This document shows positions 1 to 11,159 of a stretch of 64,000 nucleotides of DNA, one piece after another; position 1 is the stretch's first letter, and every line of letters starts with the position of its first letter. Origin of the DNA: Poecilobothrus nobilitatus. Taxonomy: Eukaryota > Arthropoda > Insecta > Diptera > Dolichopodidae. The DNA lies in the NCBI GenBank assembly GCA_947095535.1, contig OX352772.1, positions 258,312,492-258,376,491 on the forward strand, read 5' to 3'. The translations under genes were made by a program, and so were the position numbers. The notes beneath the pieces were generated by a model, which was given only the letters and a program-made list of their open reading frames with translations, ran no database searches and was not told the DNA's origin.

Positions 1-143
1 TGAACAATAATGAAGACAATTAGAAAAAATTCAGAAAAAACAAATCACAGTTTCGTCAATTATAAGGTACCTAATCCTATATTATTAAGAAAAATGATTC
101 ACGCAAACAAAAATATAATGTTAGAGCTTTAATTTATGTATAT
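1..143 (-). repeat. R2-like repeat, distal half split off by LTR element
   Basis: This stretch matches, in reverse orientation, the middle of the R2 repeats at 9.6-11.0 kb and 45.0-46.5 kb, and the same-strand copy near 23,220-23,330 (phrases such as TTCGTCAATTATAA followed by TATATTATTA and AGCTTTAA). The matching continuation resumes at 8,110, right after the right LTR. The retrotransposon between them therefore landed inside this repeat. It is non-coding. Confidence 0.55.
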
Positions 144-1192
144 TGTAATATGATTGGTCTTAGTTAATAATAGTCTGCCCTAACATATATTTATAAGTTT
201 TTATTTTCCCTAATACTTTTTGATGAAATAGATATGAGCATACTTCGATGCTCACCAAATATTTGGTGCAAAAAGTTTCTTTTCTTATTTATACAGCAAA
301 AGGAAAATGCCTATAACGTTGTAAAGGTAATGCCTAATTTTCCGTATTATAAAGGCACGACATGCCACTGAAATATTAATATATATATTATAATTATATT
401 TAATCGAACGTTTCCTACAAAGTTAATTGCTGGTTTGTATAGATTAAATAGTATATTAAATTAATAGACTATATTGTTTTCTGATATGAATATATCTGAT
501 TTTTATTTTCAAGAATCAATCCTTATATATCTGACCAATGGTGCATTGCGTAAGTCACCGGTCTTTTCGGCAAAAGGTTTCGGGTTGAAACCCCGGGCAG
601 GTCAAATATAATATAAAATAAAATAATGCAAACAAAATATTAAGTATAATTATAATTTAATACTTGGACCGAGATGGCCTACATGCTAAAGGCAAAAGGG
701 TTCTAAAAATATTGGAAGATATTTATATCTGGACGATATAATATTAAAAAAAAAGAAAAAAAATCCTTATATACTATTTTGGATTCTACCAAATCTATAG
801 AAATTTTATTACAGACAATAAATTATATTAATTTATTGCTTTGTTACATAGAATTTTATTTCGGACAAAAATGCAATACAATATATGTTGACCTAGTACT
901 GTTGTACAATATAATTTCCATATGTGATAATTAACCAAAATATTATCAAAATATAATTGAATACAAAAATGAATCATTTACATAAAAATCATAACGTTTA
1001 AAAATCTAAACAAAAGATGTAATTTGATTTTCTTCTTTATATATTGTAAATGTACTTGATATTGTATGATACAAAATAAGCAGATGTTTGCAATTGAAAG
1101 TGTGACCTCAGAAAATGTTAGGTCAGCAATTTAATTTTTAAAGTTATTTTGGTAATGTTGAATTTACAGTTATGGAAATTAATTTGTGAACA
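144..1192 (-). repeat. 3' LTR (minus-strand element) carrying a SINE
   Basis: It aligns along its length with 7269-8096, apart from a 232-bp insertion at 530-761 that the other LTR lacks. On the minus strand it follows the purine-rich tract at 1193-1219, so it is the downstream LTR. The two LTRs also differ at scattered bases, which points to an old insertion. Confidence 0.75.
530..761 (+). mobile_element. tRNA-headed SINE with 12-bp target duplication
   Basis: The insertion is bounded by AATCCTTATATA at 518-529 and again at 762-773. The other LTR (about 7640-7655) has this site only once and uninterrupted, so it serves as the empty site. The head contains a B-box-like GGTTGAAACCCC and the 3' end is A-rich (AAAAAAAAAGAAAAAA). 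These are the marks of an LTR-independent SINE mobilised by a LINE. Only the B box is clear; the A box is weak. Confidence 0.75.
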
Positions 1193-1219
1193 AGTCCATC
1201 TCCCATCCCATCCTTCTTC
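1193..1219 (-). other. Polypurine tract of the Ty3/Gypsy element
   Basis: On the minus strand this reads as runs of G and A (for example GGATGGGATGGGAGATGG) immediately before the downstream LTR. That is where a plus-strand-priming polypurine tract should lie. Its position agrees with the LTR boundary and with the pol orientation. Confidence 0.65.
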
Positions 1220-1459
1220 CAAAAAATAAAATTAGTTTATATTTCTTAAAATTTAAATTAATTTTTTAAATATTATTTAAAAAAAAATTTCTTATAGTAT
1301 CCTTACATATTTACACTTAATTCATTTTTATGTTACAATAATTATTAATCTATACATTATCAAAATCTTTAATTGTAATTTATTGTTTCTTATTTATAAA
1401 ATTGTTTATGATATTTATGATATTTTTCCTAGATTTAATTAGATTAATTATTACTGTTA

Positions 1460-1501
1460 CTATTATTATTGTTATTATAATTATAATTATTTTTATTATT
1501 A

Positions 1502-1598
<97 letters not shown>

Positions 1599-1648
1599 TA
1601 TTATTATTATTATTTTTATTATTATTATTATTGTTATTATTATTATTA

Positions 1649-1682
<34 letters not shown>

Positions 1683-1700
1683 TACTACTAATTATTATTA
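1460..1700. repeat. ATT trinucleotide microsatellite
   Basis: Almost pure ATT repeats with a few interruptions (ATTACT, ATTTTT). Read on the minus strand it is an AAT run directly following the tRNA-like head at 1763-1837, so it may have grown from a SINE tail. The long poly-isoleucine frame here is an artefact of the repeat. Confidence 0.95.
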
Positions 1701-1762
1701 CTACTATTAATTATACGATATACATTATTACTATATAAAATTACTACATATTTTTTATTTAT

Positions 1763-1837
1763 ATGACCTGATCGGGGTTTGAACCCAAGACTCTTCGATT
1801 GAAAGGTTGGCGACTTAACCACTGCGCATGAGTCATA
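1763..1837 (-). mobile_element. tRNA-like SINE head (or decayed tRNA)
   Basis: On the minus strand there is an A-box-like AGTGGTTAAGTCGCC, a B-box-like GGTTCAAACCCC, a GCG/CGC D-stem and a T-arm with a seven-base loop. A 7-bp acceptor-like pairing (TATGACT with GGTCATA) exists, but three extra bases on each side break the normal tRNA spacing. Because an AAT-rich tail follows, a tRNA-derived SINE is more likely than a working tRNA gene. Confidence 0.5.
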
Positions 1838-1844
1838 ATTAATT

Positions 1845-3662
1845 CATTAAGGTAGTCATCTAAGTTATAGATACTATGTTTATTTTTAAATATGTCACAT
1901 GCCAGTGTACTTATTTCATATACCAATTCAAGAGGTGAATATCCGGTTGTACTGTATGGTGTTGAGTTGTAAAAGTACGTATAGTAAGGTAAGTATTCGT
2001 CCCACAGGTCTTATCCATTTACACTCATTAGTCATTTAGTCAATAGTCATTTAATATTCTGTGATTTCGTTCAATAGAACCTAATGTTTTATGATGATAA
2101 GGTGTCAATATTACTTTTTCAATTTTTAAAAAATTTCAAATGTTCTTTAAAAGTTCATTCGCAAATTCTGTACCTTTATTAGTTTTTAATTTTTTGAAAC
2201 ATCCATATTTTAAAAAAAATTAGTCTACAATTTTTTTTTGCGATTATTATAGCGTCTTTAGTTTCTATTTGATAAGCTTCAACATATTTAATTAGCTCGC
2301 ATTGTAAAGTAAAAATATATATATAATTGTTTGATGATCTTAATGGACCAACTGTATCCATTGTAATGGTTTCAAAGGATTTTGTGGGTGTATCTGTAAT
2401 CTCATAATTTTCTTTTTTATATTAAGTTATTTTTATTTTATTACATATTTCGCAATTATTTATATAATTTTTAACCATTTTGTTCATATTTTTCCAAATG
2501 TATTTTTGTTTTAATTCACTGATACATTTACTTATGTATTAGTGAATTATTATTTTAATTATTATGACTTAGTGTCCACTATATAATGAATCATGATTCT
2601 CTTTAATTAATTGGCGCATTTCTTCTTTATTTCTATTTTGTATAGGAGATCATATAATACACTTTTAAAACAATCTGTGTTTTCAGAATTGTTTTGCAGC
2701 TCATTAAACATATCTTTAAATGTTTGGATATCCATAATTTAAAATATTTTATCATTATTTGCCAAGGCTAAATTCTTTATATTTAAATTGCTTGTTTTGA
2801 ATAATAGCTTCCTCAGAACCAATTTTATTTCTGGTAAAGATTTTTCGCTATATTCAGCAATTATTTCTTTGCTGCTATAATTTTAATTTTCTTTTAATTT
2901 TTATTTTTATAATACTTTTTATTTCTGATATCAGTTAGTTTCGTATTTTCATTATTTTAAAAATTTCAATTTCTTCACGTACCTTATGTCTGATATTGAT
3001 GTTGCGTTCCAAATGTGAAGGTGATCAGTCTCCATACTTGTAATCCTCCTTTTTCTTTTTCATATTTCTTGTGATTACATTTATCTATATAATTTTTTGG
3101 TATCATTTCTTTTAATTGGGAGGAGTCAATATGTACTCTCGATAGAGCATCAGCACTTATATTCATTTTAACTTGTTTGAAAACTATTTCAAAATCATAA
3201 TCCATCAGATCTATACGTATTCTTCTCAGTTTAAATGAAGAATTCTTAAGTGTAAATAAGCTTACTAATGATCAGTATAAACTATGAATTTTTTACCAAA
3301 AAGATATGTTGTAAAATAGTTGATACCCCAATATATTGCCAAGAGTTCTTTTTCAAATTATTAGCTTATTTATTTCATACTTGTTCAGAGATTTACTTGC
3401 ATAAGCTATTGGTTTATCGTTACTTGCATAAGCTATTGGTGATAAAACTGCTCAAAACGCGTAATTCGATGCATCTATTAGTATGTATAATTAGTTAGTA
3501 TAAAAGGATCAGCAAAATTTAGATAAATTAATATTGGTGGTCCTATTAATTTTTGTTTTAGTTTTTCAAAAGCATTATTGCATTCTTCACTCCAACCAAA
3601 ATTTTTTTTCTTCAGTAACTGATTCAAAGGTTTGGTTATTTCTGCGAAATTCTTTATAAATC
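1845..3662 (-). pseudogene. Ty3/Gypsy pol remnant (RT end, RNase H, integrase)
   Basis: Translated on the minus strand with several frame changes. It begins with an RT/RNase H connection (NFAEITKPLNQLLKKK), then an RNase H block. The tail of that block (LDYDFEIV-like, then ADALSRV near 3,130-3,205) is the standard Ty3/Gypsy RNase H end. Next comes a zinc-finger/integrase region, with MDTVGPL opening the core at about 2,360 and GTEFANELL and LGSIERNHR around 2,000-2,190. The catalytic aspartate before GTEF appears replaced. The reading frame is repeatedly broken and the front of RT is absent, so it is dead. It would have made cDNA and integrated it for the element at 144-8096. Confidence 0.8.
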
Positions 3663-3667
3663 TTCAG

Positions 3668-4120
3668 AAGGTTACTACCAAAATAATAGAAGCTACAATA
3701 ATAGAAATAATTTTAATAATAGTAATTACAATAATAATAGCAACAGTAATTACAATAACAACTATAATAATAATTATAGGTTTGCGAACAACAATCAGGG
3801 AAACTACAATGGCCGGCCGAAGAAATCCGGAGCATACCAACAACATGAAAAGAAATACTCAACACCAATAATACATAAGAAAATAAGCAGCATAAACAAT
3901 GATAGAAACTGTACAAACATAACTAAAATAAAAATAAAAAACAGGAATGATTATCTGACACTGTTGATAGACACAACAGCGGATATATCAATAACTAAAA
4001 ACAACGTAATAAATCAACAAATATCAGAAAGCGAGGTGTGCTAAATAAATGGCATCACACATAAAAATTTTGTGACAAAGGGTGTAATAAATTTAGAACT
4101 AACAAGTAAATGTAACAGTA
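3668..4120 (+). pseudogene. Gag-protease fragment, inverted relative to pol
   Basis: One plus-strand frame gives an Asn-rich stretch (repeated NNN, YNNN), then a basic linker. After that comes a retroviral-type aspartic protease motif, LLIDTTADISI, where the usual active site is DTGADIS, so the glycine is replaced. It ends in-frame soon after at a stop within the following segment. The pol remnant reads on the opposite strand and starts only a few bases away (3,662), so the fragment is inverted or comes from a different copy. Asn-rich sequence before protease is consistent with the end of a Gag protein. Confidence 0.6.
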
Positions 4121-5655
4121 AGTCGATGCAACCGACTTATTAACACCCTACACCTGAATAATTCGAATTAAATTAAAAATCCATAAGTTTTTTTGGCAGA
4201 TGCTTGAACTTCTTCCTTTTTCTGTCTTATTCAACTCTAGTTTCAGGAACGTAAAAGAGGCATCCTCTTGGAATATGCTTGACAAAATTTTAAATTTCTA
4301 TCTTTATTAATTTCAAAAATTGTTAGTCCTTGGGAGGTGTGTGTCAGGTACCCGAATTGCCATTGCCATCATCTCAGAAACATAAAGAAAACATGCCAGA
4401 ACACCATTGTACTAAATTTTAAGGTTCTACTCTTGTTGGTTTTGCAGATATGCTCGTTGCTCTTGTGCCCGTCCGGAAATTTCCAAATTACGAACCCATG
4501 GTTCAAATTCTTTCAAATGTCAGTTTCCAATTTTACAGAAAAGGAAACATAACAGAACACCTTTGTACTAAAAATAAAAGTTCTATCTTTGTTGGTTTTG
4601 GAGATATACTCGTTTGTCCTGGCGCTCGTCCGGAAGCTTCCAAGATTTGAACCCATGGACCAAATCCTCAAAAATTTCAGAAAGAAAAATCAAACATGAA
4701 GGAAAACCATTCTGCCTAATTTAAAAGTTATATCTTTGTTGCTTTTGGAGATAATATCATTAGCTCTGAGGCTCGTTCAGAAGCTTCCAATATCCGAACC
4801 CATGGACCAAATCCTCTCAAATTTCAGAGACATAAATCAAACGGGAACGAACATCATTGTACAAAATTTAAAGGTTCTATCTTTGTTAATTTTGGAGATA
4901 ATCTCGTTTGCTCTGAGATTCGTTCAGAAGCTTCCAATATACGAATCCATGGTTCAAATTCTTTCAAATGTCAGTTTCCAATTTTATAGAAAAGGAAACA
5001 TAACAACAGACTCTTGTACTAAAATAAAGGTTCTATCGTTGTTGGTTGTGGAAATATACTTGCTTGCTCTGGGGCTCGTTCGGAAGCTTCCAAGATTCGA
5101 ATTCATGAACCAAATCCTCTCAAATTTCAGAGACTTAAATAAAACATGAGCGAAGACCACTCTGACAAATTTAAAGGTTATATCTTAGTTGGTTTTGGAG
5201 ATAATCTTATTTGCTCTGGTGCTCGTTCGGAAGCTTCCAAAATCCGAACCCATTGACCAAATATTCTCAAATTTCAGAGACATAAATCAAGCGTGAAGGA
5301 ACACCATTGTACCAAATTTAAAAGTTGTATCTTTGTCGGTTTTGGAGATAATCTCGTTTGCTCCGGAATCATTCGGAAGCTTCCAGATTCCGAACCCATT
5401 AACCAATTTTGTTCAGATTCGAACTTAGCCTTCCTTTCGTAATTAGTAACCTACTATATAAATTTCATCAAGATAGCATTATTAGTTTTTGAGTTATCGT
5501 GCGAACGGACGGACGGACGGCCATCGTTAAATCGACTCAGGAGGTGATCCTGATTCACAATATATATACATGTCCATATCTAACTCGCTTGCTTTTGGTG
5601 GTTACAAACACCATACCAAAGTTAAAATACCCTATACTTTAGGTGTAGGGTATAA
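4099..5655 (+). mobile_element. DINE/Helitron-like element A with 147-bp tandem repeats
   Basis: One end has a hairpin AAGTCG-ATGCAAC-CGACTT near 4,120. The other has ACCCTATACTTTAGGTGTAGGGT near 5,630, preceded by a GGACGGACGGACGG run and a lead-in that resembles the fly INE-1/DINE consensus in style. The centre is about seven tandem units. The shared core GAAGCTTCC recurs near 4,633, 4,779, 4,926, 5,081, 5,229 and 5,377, a period of about 147 bp. Short open frames here are repeat translations, not genes. It is non-autonomous; the family assignment rests on end structure only. Confidence 0.65.
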
Positions 5656-5756
5656 AAATTGAAGAATATTTATAAACAATTTCTTTATGCAACGAGTATC
5701 CATAATAGACTGGAGACTTGTCTTATATATTTTGTCAAATAATTTCTTTTAGTTTT

Positions 5757-6840
5757 AGATTTTTACACGCTACACCTAAAGTATACGGAATATTAACTTT
5801 GGTATGGTGTTTGTAACCACCAAAAGGAAGCGAGTTAGATATAGACATGTATATAAATTCTGAATTAGGATCACCTCCTGAGTCGATTTAACGATGTCCG
5901 TTCGTCCGCCAGTCCGTTCGCACAATAACTCAAAAACTAATAAAGTTCTCTTGATGCAATTTATATAGTAGGTTAATAATTACGAATGGAAGGCTAAGTT
6001 CGAATCTGGATAAAATCGGTCCATGGGTTCGGATTCTGGAAGCTTCCGAATGATTCCGAAGCAAACGAGATTATTTCCAAAACCAACAAAGATAGAACCT
6101 GTAAATTTTGTACAATGATGTTCCTTGCCATTTGATTTATGTCCATGAAATTTAAGAGGATATGGTCCATGGGTTTGGATTTTGGAAGCTTCCGAACGAG
6201 CCTCAGAGCAAATGAGATTATCTCCAAAAAAAACAAAGATTCAACCTTTAAATTCGGCAGAATGGTGTTCTTTCATGTTTGATTTAGGTCTCTGAAATTT
6301 GAAAGGATTAGCTCCTTGGGTTCGGATTTTGGAAGCTCCCGAATGAGCCTCAGAGCAAATGATATTATCTCGAAAAGCAACAAAGATATAACCTTTAAAT
6401 TAGGCAGAATGGTGTTCCTTCATGTTTAATTTATGTTTCTGAAATTTGTGAGGATTTGGTTCATGGGTTCAAATCTTGGAAGCTTCCGGACGAGCCCCAG
6501 AGCAAACGAGTATATCTCCACAACAAACAAAGATAGAACTTTTATTTTTAGTACAAAGGTGTTCTTTTATGTTTCCTTTTCTGTAAAATTGGAAACTGAT
6601 ATTTGAAAGAATTTGAACCACGGGTTCCTATTTTGAAAACTTCCGGACGAGCACAAGAACAAGGAGCATATCTCCAAAACCAACAAAAGTAAAATCTTAA
6701 AATTTAGTACAATGGTGTTCTGACATGTTTTCTTTATGTTCCTGAGATGGATTCGATGAATTGGAGTGGCAATTCGGGTACCTGACACACACCTCCCAAG
6801 GACTAATAATCTTCGAAATTAATAAAGATAGAAACTTAAA
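5757..6840 (-). mobile_element. DINE/Helitron-like element B, inverted copy of A
   Basis: The same repeat unit and the same CACCTAAAGTATA end occur here in the opposite orientation, so A and B form a large imperfect inverted repeat centred near 5,710. The distal end is shorter than in A: the AAGTCG hairpin end is missing and similarity fades near 6,840. Open frames within it are shadows of the repeat. Confidence 0.6.
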
Positions 6841-7249
6841 ATTGAGTTCTTTTTTAAAGTTTTTGGTAAGGACTTTAATCTGTTTATTCTTACATCCATA
6901 AAAAAAATAATTTATTTTAGAAATAATTTATAATAATTTATTTTAGAAATATTTATTTATTTATTTATTTATATTAATATTACATACATAAATGTAACGC
7001 AATAATATTGAACCATCGGCTATTATATCGAATCTGAACAAAATTATATGAACCATTATAGGTTTTTTAAACTATTATTAAATTATATACTATTATTTTT
7101 TTTATACATCTGATCTTAAATAAAATGTAGTAAAATGTAAATGATTCTATGTAATGTAATATAATAAAATTTTATTTTACTTTTGTTATTTTAGCCCAGA
7201 TTTGCACCTGGTGTGGACTTGTTGTTGTCGTTCAGTGCACTACATTCCA
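6841..7249. other. Non-coding leader of the Ty3/Gypsy element
   Basis: AT-rich sequence between DINE-like copy B and the primer-binding site. I see no coding frame; a short ATTT run occurs near 6,945-6,975. By position it is the 5' untranslated leader of the minus-strand element. Confidence 0.5.
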
Positions 7250-7268
7250 GGTAAGTGCAGGGTCGCCA
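7250..7268 (-). other. Primer-binding site of the Ty3/Gypsy element
   Basis: On the minus strand, directly after the LTR end (TATTACA), the sequence is TGGCGACCCTGCACTTACC. The TGG start abutting the LTR is the hallmark of a tRNA 3'-end complement. The TGGCGACC start recalls the tRNA-Arg-type sites I associate with fly 412/mdg1-like elements (from memory). Confidence 0.6.
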
Positions 7269-8096
7269 TGTAATATGATTGGTCTTGGTCAATAATAGTC
7301 TGCCGTAACATATATTTATAAGTTTTTATTTTCCCTAATACTTTCTGATCAAATAGATATGAGCATACTTAGATGCTCACCAAATATTTGATGCAAAAAG
7401 TTTCTTTTTTATTTATATGGCAAAAAGAAAATGCCTAGAACGTGGCAAAGGTAATTGCCTAATTTTCCGTAAATGTAAAGACACGGCATGCGAATGACAT
7501 ATTAATATATATATTATAATTATATTTAATCGAACGTTCCTACAATGTTAATTGCTGGTTTGTATAGATTAAATAGTATATTAAATTAATAGACTATATT
7601 ATTTTGTAATATGAATATATCTGATTTTTATTTTCAAAAATCAATCCTTATATACTATTTTGGATTATACCAAATCTATAGAAATTTTATCAAAGACAAT
7701 AAATTATTTCAATTTATTGCTTTGTTACTTAGACTTTTATTTGGGACAAAAATGCAATACAATATATGTTGACCTAGTACCGTTGAACAATATAATTTCC
7801 ATATGTGATAATTAACCAAAATATTATCAAAATATAATTGAATACAAAAATGAATCATTTACATAAAACTCATAATATTTAAAAATCTAAATGAAAAATA
7901 TAATTTGATCTTCTTCTTTATTAAATATTTTGTATCAAAGTAAATGTACTAGATATTGTATGATACAAAATAAACAGATGTTTGCAACTGAAAGTGTGAC
8001 CACACAAAATGTTAGGTCAGTAATTTTATGGTATTTAATTTTTAAAGTTATTTTGGTAATGTTGAATTTACAGTTATGGAAATTAATTTGTGAACA
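7269..8096 (-). repeat. 5' LTR (minus-strand element)
   Basis: Direct repeat of 144-1192 without the SINE. It begins TGTAATATG and ends GTGAACA on the plus strand, and the primer-binding site abuts its inner edge. One 88-codon open frame inside it is not a gene. Confidence 0.75.
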
Positions 8097-8640
8097 AATC
8101 AAGATATACTACAATATTACTTCAACGAAATTTGAACAGGTGCCTAAGTTACAGGTATTTAAATATAGAGAAGTTTTTGTTTTAAACCCTTTATAGCTAA
8201 TAAAAGGGAAACGACACAAAAAAACTTCCTAAAATGTTTCATACTTTTTTTTAAAGGTCTAACTCCTCTTAAAATTTCAAGCTTTCCAGTTAAACCGTTA
8301 TATTTGCAAAGTTTATAAAACCAACTATCGTTTGCCATTTGCAGATTGAAAATAAGCCTTATAGAACCTGTGTTATAACAGTTTAAAGATAGGGGTTTTT
8401 CGAACTTTCTAAGGCTGTAGCTCCGTAATAGGTGGGGCTACAGTAAAAAGTTGTTCCACAAAATTAGTTTTTTGGCGATGCCTACCCATAGTTGAAATTG
8501 CATTGCTTTATTTCAAACGGTGTAGAAATTTTGTAAACAACTAGATGGACGGACGGATGGACAGACGGACAGAGTGAAACTAATAAGCACCTTTTTTCAA
8601 AATTTTTTGAAAATGTTCTAAAAATATAAAAGCAAAAAGA
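8097..8640 (-). repeat. R2/R1-like repeat, second half
   Basis: It continues the repeat interrupted at 143. It shares ATTACTTCAAC, AGTTACAGGT and the CTGTAGCTCCGTAAT block with the copies near 23.3 kb and 20.6 kb. It ends with a GGACGGACGGATGGACAG run and GTGAAACTAATAAGCACC, which also close the R1 copies. It is non-coding. Confidence 0.6.
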
Positions 8641-9600
8641 ATATATAAAACAAAAATATATTATAAATTAAGAAATACATAATTATTTATATTATGTAAA
8701 AGAAAAGTATATGCTTTCGATCAATTAAAGAAGATCAATTAAAATATACACACAGGCAGACAGCACGTCTTTAAATATATGTCTGATGTCTGTATTTAGG
8801 TATACATATGCTGTGTTCTCCCATTTTCTCATTTTAATTATCATATACAGAAAACTTAAAGTAACTTAAAGCAAGTATAGTAGTTTTTACTAATGAATTT
8901 TTTTTGGTTTGGTATAATGTAAAATATTGCATTAGGTTTACGTAAATAAAGAGTTTAATTATTTATACTTATTTATTACCCATAGATATATTTTGTTATT
9001 TATTAACCATTATTTAACTGCATGTTAGTATACATACATACATATATATTATAGAATTAATAAGAAGATGGAAGTTTGACACTTTTATGTAAAATTAATT
9101 GTTTAATAGTGAAATGACAAATTTATATTGTATATATGTATGTATTTATAAAAAAAAAACAGTAAAAAAATATTCAAACGCTCGCAATACGCACATTTTA
9201 ATATTTCAATTAAAGTTTATCTACTACAAGAAGTTGAGCCACTCCCAGCATGTGACTGCATTTTTTTTTTGTTACTCGAAAAAAGAATAAAAATTTAAAT
9301 TTTATTATTTAAAAATGATGGGGTCCGGATTAACAATACCATACAGTACTTAAAAATAACTTTTTTTATTCGCAGTGCGGCCATCATGTGATGGGGGTTT
9401 TCACTAGTATTATATAACACGGCATATGAATTTATATGATCAAATTTTATTTTGTTTTTTTTTATATCTCTCAAAATTTATATGTACATATTTATTCATA
9501 TTATGTAGATGACGCAAAATTCAAACTGTAAAATTTTTGTTAGCAGATTCAATATTAACATTATGTTTGTTTTGTCTTTGTTTACAGTTTTTATTATTTT
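8641..9600. other. AT-rich stretch, nothing recognised
   Basis: There are short simple runs (CATACATACATATATA near 9,030, a poly-T near 9,261) and no convincing reading frame, RNA or repeat match elsewhere in the window. A 63-codon frame at 9,099 has no recognisable content. Confidence 0.5.
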
Positions 9601-10981
9601 TATACCCGTACGATAGGATCGGGTATAATAAAATTACTCCTCCGTTTGTAACACCTCGAAATAAGCGAGCTAGATATACCTTCAAAGGTATGGATCGGAT
9701 CAGAAAAAAATTCTAAGACGTTTGAGCCATGTCCGTCCGTCCGTCAGCACGCTAACTCAAAAACTAAGAAATCTAGAATCTTGAAATTTACACAAAATAT
9801 TCTGGAAGTAATTTGTAGGTTCCCTATTTTTTTTGGTTCAATTTGGACCAAAACTTAGGGTAGCTCTTGAACACCTAACTTTTAGATCCCCACATTTTTT
9901 TTGAAATAGAGCTATGAAATTTTAACTGCTGATAGTTCTCACAAAAATATTAATTTTATTTTTAATAACTTTTTTTTGTAGCCCCACCCGTTACGGAGCT
10001 ACAGCTCCCCAAAGGTTCAAAAAAGCTCTATATTTAAATTATTATAGCACAAGTTTTATAAGGTATATCTTCATTTTGAAAACGCCAAACGATTACTACT
10101 TTTATTAGCTTTAAAAGTATATATGCAATAAATATATATTTGTGCCATACGGTGTCTTAATTTACCGTTATGCGAAACTCAAATTTTAAACTCAAATATT
10201 CAAATGCGAAACTTCAAACTTAAAGCTTCAACATTATACTCTTATTTTTGTTAACAAGTTTTTTAATAATATAGGGTTACTTTATAATTGACGAAAGTGT
10301 TACTTGAATTTTTCAAATTTTCCAACAAATTTCTTCAACAAATTTTTTGCATTTGTTTTACTCGATAATTTGAAATTGTTGAGGATATAATGCGTAGTAC
10401 AAAAATATGTAAATAAATAAACAACATAACGGTTACTTGAAGAATTTTTATTTATATGATATTGATATATATACATACTTATATAATATCATGTTTATTT
10501 ACATATCGTATAGGTCACTAGTGAATAAATGATAAGAGTATACATTGTGTATATTATATAGCGCCGTATTTACATACATATATGTATTTTATTGTACTTA
10601 TAAGAAATTATTCTGTCAATGGAATATTTAAATATAATATAATATAATATTTAAAATTATATTTATTATTTTGTACTAAGTAAATTTAATATACATTTAC
10701 CGCTTAGTATTAAATGGTACTATAGAATATTTGAAAAAGTTTTGGATTGATAATCGTTATGTGGAAGGTTAGAATCTGCTTTTGAAGAATGTACATGTAC
10801 ACAGATAGTTTGAATATATGTACAACCCATAGTTCTAGAAATTATAAAATTCACCCAAATTATTTTAAAATACTAAAATATTAAAAAAATAATATTGTAA
10901 GCAGAATGACAGGCTGTGAACATACTAACGGTTCGTACGAGTATCTAAGAGTTGACAAAGGCAACTGTATTCTTCCTCGTT
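9601..10981 (+). mobile_element. R2 Helitron-like repeat, full copy a
   Basis: It starts with a terminal hairpin (TATACCCGTACGATAGG with GGGTATA) and ends with a second hairpin (AGTTG-ACAAAGG-CAACT) about 15 bases before its last shared base, TTCCTCGT. Other copies lie at 22,762-24,113 (minus), 44,981-46,515 and 56,807-57,592. A GTCCGTCCGTCC run and a CTACAGCTCC block are shared with R1. It has no coding capacity. The end structure suggests a non-autonomous Helitron/DINE-type element. Confidence 0.65.
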
Positions 10982-11159
10982 TACTTCTAATATTTTTGAA
11001 TGAAAAAAAAATCATGTACTGTACATACATGTATGGATCTATGAATGAATGAATGGATGGATTTATGAATGAATGTACATACATACGAGTATGTATACTT
11101 TTGCGATTAATTCATTCCTTATTATTGTTATTGAACAAAAGAAAATGGTGTAAATTATT

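Larger units (their letters stand above)
144..8096 (-). mobile_element. Ty3/Gypsy LTR retrotransposon with both LTRs, decayed
   Basis: Two direct repeats of about 0.8-1.05 kb, both beginning TGTAATATGATTGG and ending TTTGTGAACA on the plus strand, flank an internal region. Read on the minus strand, the sequence just inside the right repeat is TGGCGACCCTGCACTTACC, a plausible primer-binding site of the TGGCGACC type. Just inside the left repeat is a purine-rich tract at 1193-1219. The orientation therefore agrees with the minus-strand pol remnant at about 1.85-3.66 kb. Two Helitron-like elements and an inverted gag-protease piece lie inside. No clean target duplication was found: the flanks read TATAT and AATCA. 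Confidence 0.75.

Noticed and set aside
1402..1710. 102-residue poly-isoleucine open frame
   Set aside because: Pure translation of the ATT microsatellite; no composition expected of a protein.
4099..5655. CRISPR-like or heat-shock-element array
   Set aside because: Repeat unit of about 147 bp with no spacer structure, in a eukaryote. The GGAAGCTTCC core is a two-unit inverted GAA site with wrong spacing to the next TTC, so a true heat-shock element is not supported.
139..8101. Target-site duplication of the Ty3/Gypsy element
   Set aside because: Flanking bases (TATAT and AATCA) do not match at the LTR edges I can define, so none is claimed.
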